Source: Asterias rubens (lineage: Eukaryota; Echinodermata; Asteroidea; Forcipulatida; Asteriidae). From it: 64,000 nucleotides of DNA. Below, piece by piece: positions 58,380 through 64,000 of the stretch (positions are counted from its first letter, which is position 1; each line of letters starts with the position of its first letter). Where the stretch lies: NCBI RefSeq assembly GCF_902459465.1, contig NC_047078.1, positions 5,232,333 through 5,296,332 of the forward strand. The letters are read 5' to 3'. The notes below the pieces were generated by a model. The model ran no database searches. It saw only the letters and a list, made by a program, of their open reading frames with translations, and was not told the DNA's origin. The position numbers and the translations under genes were made by a program.

Positions 58380-59476
58380 ATGGAAGACCAGAACAATGTG
58401 TTTGTTTGCGTTTATTGTGATTATGAAACCCATCAATTCAGGAGACTATTCAACCATTATAGGTTTGTACACGAAATTGAAAATGCCATTTTTAGATATA
58501 AATGGATGTCACAGAAATCTCTCTTCAGTAAGACGTTTTGTCAACCACATCAGAGTACTTCACAAAGACTTTTACCGCATACATTACGTGAATGCAGTTG
58601 AAAATGTTGGTAATGATGCCAATGAGCTTGTGGTAAATCATGGCATCATGGGAGGAGCACCTGAGCAGCATGTAGGCTTACAAGATCAAGGTGATGTGGA
58701 TATGCAAGATGTACAAAACGTAGGCCTTCCTATGCAAATAGATCTTAGGCCAAAGGTTGTACTGTTTCTTCTGAAACTAAGAGAGTTACATAAAGTACCG
58801 GGGTCTGTTTGTAGTTTTGTTGCGTCAGAGATTGTAAATATTTTGCAGATGTCTAAAACAAAGATGCATTCTCAGTTGGATGCAGCTCTTCTTGAAGATG
58901 ATGTCAATCGAGATGAGATTGCGACTGCCTTGGCTGTTATTAAGTCAACAGAATTAGAAGACATTTTTCACAGTTTCGAAGATAACAGAAAACTGAGTAG
59001 TTATGTTCAGTCCGAGTTTCCCTTTGTTGAACCAATCGAATTTGTACTTGGTGCAGATGTTGGGGGTAAATGTGAATTTTATATACCCATTTTGGAAACA
59101 TTGAAGTTACTCTTGCAAAATGAAGATGTATTAGCAGAGGTTGTGCAGAGTCACAAGTCTGAGGATGGTAAATTAAAAGACTTTTGTGATGGTACTATCT
59201 TCAGAGAAAATGAATTGTTCGCCTTTGACTCTTCAAGTTTACAGGTTGTGTTATATTATGATGTCTTTAACATTGTAAATCCACCTGGAAATAAGGTCAA
59301 GAATTACAAATACACAAATACCACAATACAGGTCTAGGTCGCATGTGTACAAATCAAAACACTGGAAAAAGTATGGATTTAAGAAAGTACTCGAGCCATT
59401 GCTTCTTGATCTTGCAGTGTTAGAAGAGGAAGATGTTTGTGTGAATAAGAATCCAAGTGGGCAAAATACGTTGAAA
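58380..59476 (+). pseudogene. Remnant of a second C2H2 CACTA-like transposase
   Basis: ATG 58380 opens a first finger (CVYCDYETHQFRRLFNHYRF). A frameshift near 58495 moves to the frame containing INGCHRNLSSVRRFVNH and a long helical region (to 59337) ending VVLYYDVFNIVNPPGNK, the counterpart of LYSDDFETANPLGSRK at 13617. Sequence then jumps, after a deletion and a stop at 59335, to KYGFKKVLEPLLLDLAVLEE (counterpart of KYGMESILSPITQELLDMD) and stops at the AACGTTG repeats. The catalytic second half is absent. Same superfamily as 12707-15223 but strongly diverged. Confidence 0.75.
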
Positions 59477-59850
59477 TAACGTTGAAACAACGTCATACCC
59501 CGACGTTGAAGTAACGTTGAATATTAGTTGGATTTGCAAATCGTTTTAACGTTGAAATGCCGACGTAGAAACAACGTGGGAATATTAACTCTGCTTCAAT
59601 GTCGGCATTTGTACGTTGTTTCAACGTTAAGTTTCTATGTTGAAACAACGTTGAATAATGGTTGGATTTGCAAATCGTTTTAACGTTGACATGCCGAGGT
59701 AAAAACAACGTTAAAATCACCATGTTGTTTCAACGTCAGGTTTAGACGCTGAAACAACGTTCAATAATAGTTGGATTTGCAAATCGTTATAACGTTGAAA
59801 TGCCGACGTAGAACCAACGTTGCAATCACCATGTAGAAACAATGGCTTTT
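59470..59850. repeat. AACGTTG-rich nested repeats
   Basis: About three units of 109-134 bp sharing ggttggatttgcaaatcgtt and many aacgttg/caacgtt motifs in both orientations. They directly follow the transposase remnant, so may be subterminal repeats of the same element. Confidence 0.7.
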
Positions 59851-60282
59851 TAATTCCCTAGTTAGTTATTTACACGTACTTTAATATTTATACTAACTCT
59901 ATACATGACTACAACCTATCAAGGTCTATACATCTATTCACACTGTATGTCTTGTATATATGTAGACCAAGATCCCTAAATTTTCTAGTCGTGGTTTTAC
60001 TCCGTTTTTAGCTAAAAACTGCTTAATTATTAATTCAAATGTTTAAACTACAAATTTTTGCTTGGACTTTTGTTGTTCGTGTTTTTTAACATTCGAATTA
60101 AACACAAAAGTTCAGAAACTTTCCTCGGATAACTTAACTACACCAAAGTGTTTTATTATCAAAAATACACTTCTAGGCCACGTGACCCCCAATTTGCATA
60201 TCATGTCAATGTTAAATCAACGTTGGATCAATGTTGGATCAACAATAGTGTGATCGATTGGTATAACACTGAAGTTTTCGCA
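59851..60282. other. Intergenic, nothing recognised
   Basis: AT-rich, with two more aacgttggatcaatgttgg-like motifs near 60219. Confidence 0.4.
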
Positions 60283-60440
60283 TCTTGGTTATAATAATAA
60301 TAATAATAATAAGACATTTGTAAAGCGCCTAATGCAAAAACAATAAATAATTAGAGAAAGATACAAGATACAAAATATAGGCAAATTACAAAAAAGAAGC
60401 TTGAAACAAACGAGCTTTCAACAAGGACTTAAAACGTTGT
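60283..60440 (-). mobile_element. LINE 3' tail
   Basis: The minus strand reads aggcgctttacaaatgtc then (TTA)9-like tail (60290-60312), the typical L2/CR1 3' end. The coding part is absent. Confidence 0.55.
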
Positions 60441-60469
60441 AAAGTATTAGCTTGGTGAATATGCCCTTA

Positions 60470-61440
60470 CAAAAATGTCCCATGGCATACCCATGGCGAT
60501 CCCATGGGATTCCCATGGGATCTCATGGGGTTCTATGGGGAATACGTTTTCCCCATGTCCTCCCATGGGTCTTTGCTATTGGTCCCCATGGGAATCCCAT
60601 GGCGTTCCCATGGGATTACATGGGAGCATTCCTTTCCCATTCAATAACCAAGGGAACCCCATGGGAGCATTTTTTCCCCATCCAATCACCATGGTAATAT
60701 CATGGGGAACCAATGAGAGCATTTCTTTCCCATCCAATCACCATGGTGTCCCCATGGGGACCCCATGGGGACCCCATGGGACCATTCCTTTCCCATACAA
60801 TCACCATGGTGTTCCCCCAATCACCATGGTGTTCCCATGGGGGAACATGGGACCATTCCTTTCCCATCCAATCACCATGGTGTTCCCATGGGGGAACATG
60901 GGACCATTCCTTTCCCATCCAATCACCATGGTGTTCCCATGGGGGAACATGGGACCATTCCTTTCCCATCCAATCACCATGGTGTTCCCATGGGGGAACA
61001 TGGGACCATTCCTTTCCCATCCAATCACCATGGTGTTCCCATGGGGGAACATGGGACCATTCCTTTCCGATCCAGTCACCATGGTGTTCCCATGGGGGAA
61101 CATGGGACCATTCCTTTCTCATCCAATCACCATGGTGTTCCCATGGGAGAACATGGGACCATCCCTTTCCCATCCAATCACCATGGTGTTCCCATGGGAA
61201 CCCCATGGGGGCATTTCTTTCTCATCCAATCACCATGGTGTTCCCATGGGACCCCATGGGGGCATTTCTTTCTCATCCAATCACCATGGTGTTCCCATGG
61301 GGGACATGGGACCATTCCTTTCCCATCCAATCACCATGGTGTTCCCATGGGGACCCCATGGGAGTATTTTTTCCCAATCAACCATCATATCCCTATGGGA
61401 TTAGTAGGAGCATTCATTTCCCTTTTGCCCTCACCATGGA
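60470..61440. repeat. CCATGG minisatellite, mainly 51-bp period
   Basis: From about 60820 to 61180 units repeat every 51 bp (accattcctttcccatccaa, tcaccatggtgttcccatgg, gggaacatggg). Edges are more degenerate, with spacings of other lengths. CCATGG and CCCATGGG palindromes recur in each unit. The 51-bp period is divisible by 3, which creates long parallel frames on both strands. Confidence 0.95.
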
Positions 61441-62857
61441 ATTCCGTGGAGGCCCAATGAGGGAACCTGGAGGATCCAAAATAATACCCCTTTCCACCCC
61501 CTCAATAATTGCATGTCATGTGCTTTTTGCCAAACAGCTCCTCTACGAGAAACACAAATTTCTTTAACATAAATTCTGCATTAATTAAATCATTTAGTGA
61601 AATAGACTCTGATAAAAGTGTCATGACATGACATGTTGTTTACTATAGTTTCCTAAGATGTGTGAAGTTTGCGGTTGTGCGCCTTGAGTTCTAGACTAGC
61701 CACTTCTACACACGAGTTCGTAAAGTTTTCAACGTTAGAGTTTACTCTCCAGATTCCCGTATTTTTCTCAAGTTTTATGCCGTTATAAGGTATGTAGATC
61801 TGACTTATCTATCGTAGGATTATTTCAGGATAAGGCAGGTTAGGTCTGTAGGTTTGCATTACTCCTTGTTAAGCTCTTTAGTGTAGGTTTAGATCGTTTG
61901 TTGGAAATTCCCAACTCAGTTCTGCCTAGTTGTATGCATTCAGCGTGTAGCCTGCGCCATGTTTAGGGTTGCTCTGATATTGCGTAGGAATTGCCCCTCT
62001 TTAGTTCTCATAAGTGCTGGTGGTTTAAATAACTAGGAGTTTAGGATTTATCTGCGATAGGTTCAGGTGTTTACTAATGTCCTTCTTAGTTGATTCCTTT
62101 TGGTGTATTTTGATATACGTGGCGATCGTTACAACGCACTACTTTTTGTTGTGATTGGTTGCAAGTTAGTATAGTGGTGCTACGGTCATTCAGTGACGCG
62201 GACAGATATTTGTCTGTGTAGGTTGGTGAGTCGCCGCCCAGAGTTAGTCTCGCTGCAGTCGTTTCTAGGCTTTAGCTAGGCCAGTGTAGTTAGGCTGTGT
62301 TTTTGCCTTTTTGGGTGATTTCTTGCCAGGCATTAGTGTAGTCAGAGTTTTCTAGGGTTTTGCACAAGTTCAGTTTAGCTAGATTAAGGAGATTTGTCTC
62401 AGTTTTGCATTATAGTGTGTACCTGTACTTATACAAGGTTTCTTTATTTTTCTTCTTGTTTCAGGATCACACACAGTTGTTGAATACTACACATAATTGA
62501 TACACAAGCAGCTTTCTTCGTCAATTTTATTGCAACAACGTGTTTAAACTTTACGAGCTCTTCACAAAAAGAAATGCAGTACACACTTTAACTTGTTTGT
62601 TGTCAATTTCAATTGGTTTTAATGGTTAAGGCCTAATTGTGTCATGCATTGAAAATTATGTGCTACTGTTACCATCTTGCCATACTACTTGTAATCACCT
62701 TGCTTGGTCAGAGTCGAGAATAAAAGTAATATTTCAAACACTCTTCACCTTTAAAAAGCATTTCACAGAAAAAGTTACAGAAATCTTTGTGTGAAATGTT
62801 TTTCAAGTCAAGATAACAGTATTCTTAAATTCACTATAATTGTTTGTACATATATAT
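61441..62857. other. Intergenic, nothing recognised
   Basis: T- and GT-rich unique sequence between the two minisatellites. No frame above about 60 codons with a domain. Confidence 0.4.
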
Positions 62858-63100
62858 GGGCCCAATTTCATGAAGCCTTTAAGCACAAAATTTGCTTAGC
62901 ATGAAATTTCTTCCTTGATGAAAGCAAGATTACCAGCCAAATTTGAATTTGTCGCGTATTGCTTGTTACTGGCATTCGGCTGTTGTTTGCTTATACTGGA
63001 AATCGTGTGGAAATTTGGTTGGTAATCCTGTTTTTGTTAAGGAAGACATTTCATGCTAAGCAAATTTTTGTGCTAACAGCAGGCTTTATGAAATTGGGCC
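62858..63100. mobile_element. MITE with GGGCCCAATTTCATGAAG ends
   Basis: Terminal inverted repeats gggcccaatttcatgaagcc and ggctttatgaaattgggcc bound 243 bp. Inner arms (tttgcttagcatgaaattt / atttcatgctaagcaaattt, ttaccagccaaatttg / ggaaatttggttggtaat) extend the inversion. Related sequence lies at 23497-23727. Confidence 0.8.
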
Positions 63101-63276
63101 ATGATCTTCATGAACTTCAAAGTTAATTCTAATTCCAATAATTGTTGCATCAGTATCAAATAAACGTGTTCCAGAGCACACTTGTAACTAAAGAATGATT
63201 GCATCTTTTGAATTAATATAGTTGCTTTCATAGGCCTAGTAAGTCAACCTACAAATGGAGTGCAGACCATTATGGG

Positions 63277-64000
63277 GGTTCAAATAGAACCCCATGAGCT
63301 GTATTGGTTAAAAACACCATGGTGCCTGGGGAGCATGGGTAAAACTCCATGGGTATAAGGTAAAAAAAAACATGGGGTGCATGGGTAAAACCCCATGGGT
63401 ATAGAGTAGAAAACACCTAGGGTAAAACCCCATGGGTATAGGGTAGAAAAAACCATGGGTAAAACCCCATGGGTATAGGGTAGAAAAAAACCATGGGGTG
63501 CATGGGTAAAACCCCATGGGTATAGGGTAGAAAAACGCCATGGGGTGCATGGGTAAAACCCCATTGGGTTATGAGAGAAAACACCATGGGGAGTATGGGT
63601 AAAAACCCATGGGTATAGGGTAGAAAACACCATGGGGTGCATGGGTAAAAACCCATGGGTATAAGGTAGAAAACACCATGGGGTGCATGGGTAAAACCCC
63701 ATGGTTATAGGGGGAAAAACACCATGGGGTGCATGGGTAAAAACCCATGGGTATAGGGTAGAAAACACCATGGGTTGCATGGGTAAAACCCCATGGGTAT
63801 AGGGGGAAAACACCATGGGGTGCATGGGTAAAACCCCATGGTTATAGGGGGAAAAACACCATGGGGTGCATGGGTAAAAACCCATGGGTATAGGGTAGAA
63901 AACACCATGGGTTGCATGGGTAAAACCCCATGGGTATAGGGGGAAAACACCATGGGGTGCATGGGTAAAAACCCATGGGTATAGCGGGAAAACACCATGG
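63277..64000. repeat. Second CCATGG minisatellite, ~46-48 bp period, runs off window
   Basis: About 16 units built from ccccatgggtatagggtaga, aaacaccatggggtgcatgg and gtaaaa with small variants (ttatagggggaaaa). The unit differs from that at 60.5-61.4 kb although both are CCATGG-based. Confidence 0.95.

Noticed and set aside
60475..61567. Long overlapping open frames (up to 309 codons) on both strands
   Set aside because: They arise from a 51-bp tandem repeat whose period is divisible by three; all frames stay open together and repeat the same peptide, so none is credible as a gene.
63280..63998. Minus-strand frames of 80-201 codons with FYPCTPW-type repeats
   Set aside because: Products of the ~47-bp minisatellite; no start, no domain, several frames open at once.

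Overview
This window is animal (metazoan) genomic DNA: genes with introns and GT/AG splice sites, LINE, SINE, LTR and DNA-transposon remnants, and many MITEs and minisatellites. The repeats look echinoderm-like. In particular, a MITE with TTAA target sites starting AGGCAGTGGACACTATTGG occurs at least eight times and resembles what I remember from sea-star sequence. That assignment is inference and was not checked. There is no bacterial-type operon and no rRNA or functional tRNA gene.

Layout. (1) 1-3231 and 24565-27692 are two direct copies of one segment carrying 5' exons of an immunoglobulin-domain membrane-protein gene on the minus strand. Copy B (22275-27607) is complete: five exons, one phase-consistent frame of about 340 residues with signal peptide, V-like Ig domain, second Ig domain split over two exons, and a transmembrane segment split over the last two exons. 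Copy A (117-3157) has exons 1-3 intact and runs off the left edge. (2) Between the two genes sit a decayed Ty3/Gypsy element (about 3.9-9.8 kb, minus strand), itself interrupted by a 1345-bp DNA transposon (5396-6740), and an ~11-kb CACTA/EnSpm-like DNA transposon (about 10766-21713). (3) The large transposon carries two genes on the same strand. A nine-exon gene starts with a SAM domain and ends with a conserved 'SAMD3-like' C-terminal region. A C2H2-finger transposase ORF lies wholly inside its second intron. Each gene has one in-frame stop; the SAM gene also has a frameshift. (4) 27.7-58 kb is a repeat-rich intergenic landscape: a tRNA-derived SINE, a solo LTR with target-site duplication, LINE pieces, MITEs, perfect palindromes, a fold-back element with NotI-type palindromes, a palindromic tandem array, and a second DNA transposon with a 4-bp target duplication. 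(5) 58.38-59.48 kb is a decayed second transposase of the same superfamily, followed by AACGTTG-type repeats. (6) 60.47-61.44 kb and 63.28-64.0 kb are two different CCATGG-rich minisatellites.

How the parts relate. The only plausible host genes are the two Ig receptors. Copy A keeps a possible leader exon and promoter that is shared with dispersed repeats at 41.3-42.0 and 51.2-51.5 kb. Copy B lacks it because the duplication breakpoint falls just before it, and a SINE and solo LTR lie there instead. The most notable arrangement is the transposon whose transposase is nested in an intron of its own SAM-domain partner gene. Next in interest are the two TGTGGCG-ended transposons whose 4-bp duplicated targets (CTGG, CCGG) can be read directly from empty-site comparisons inside the window.
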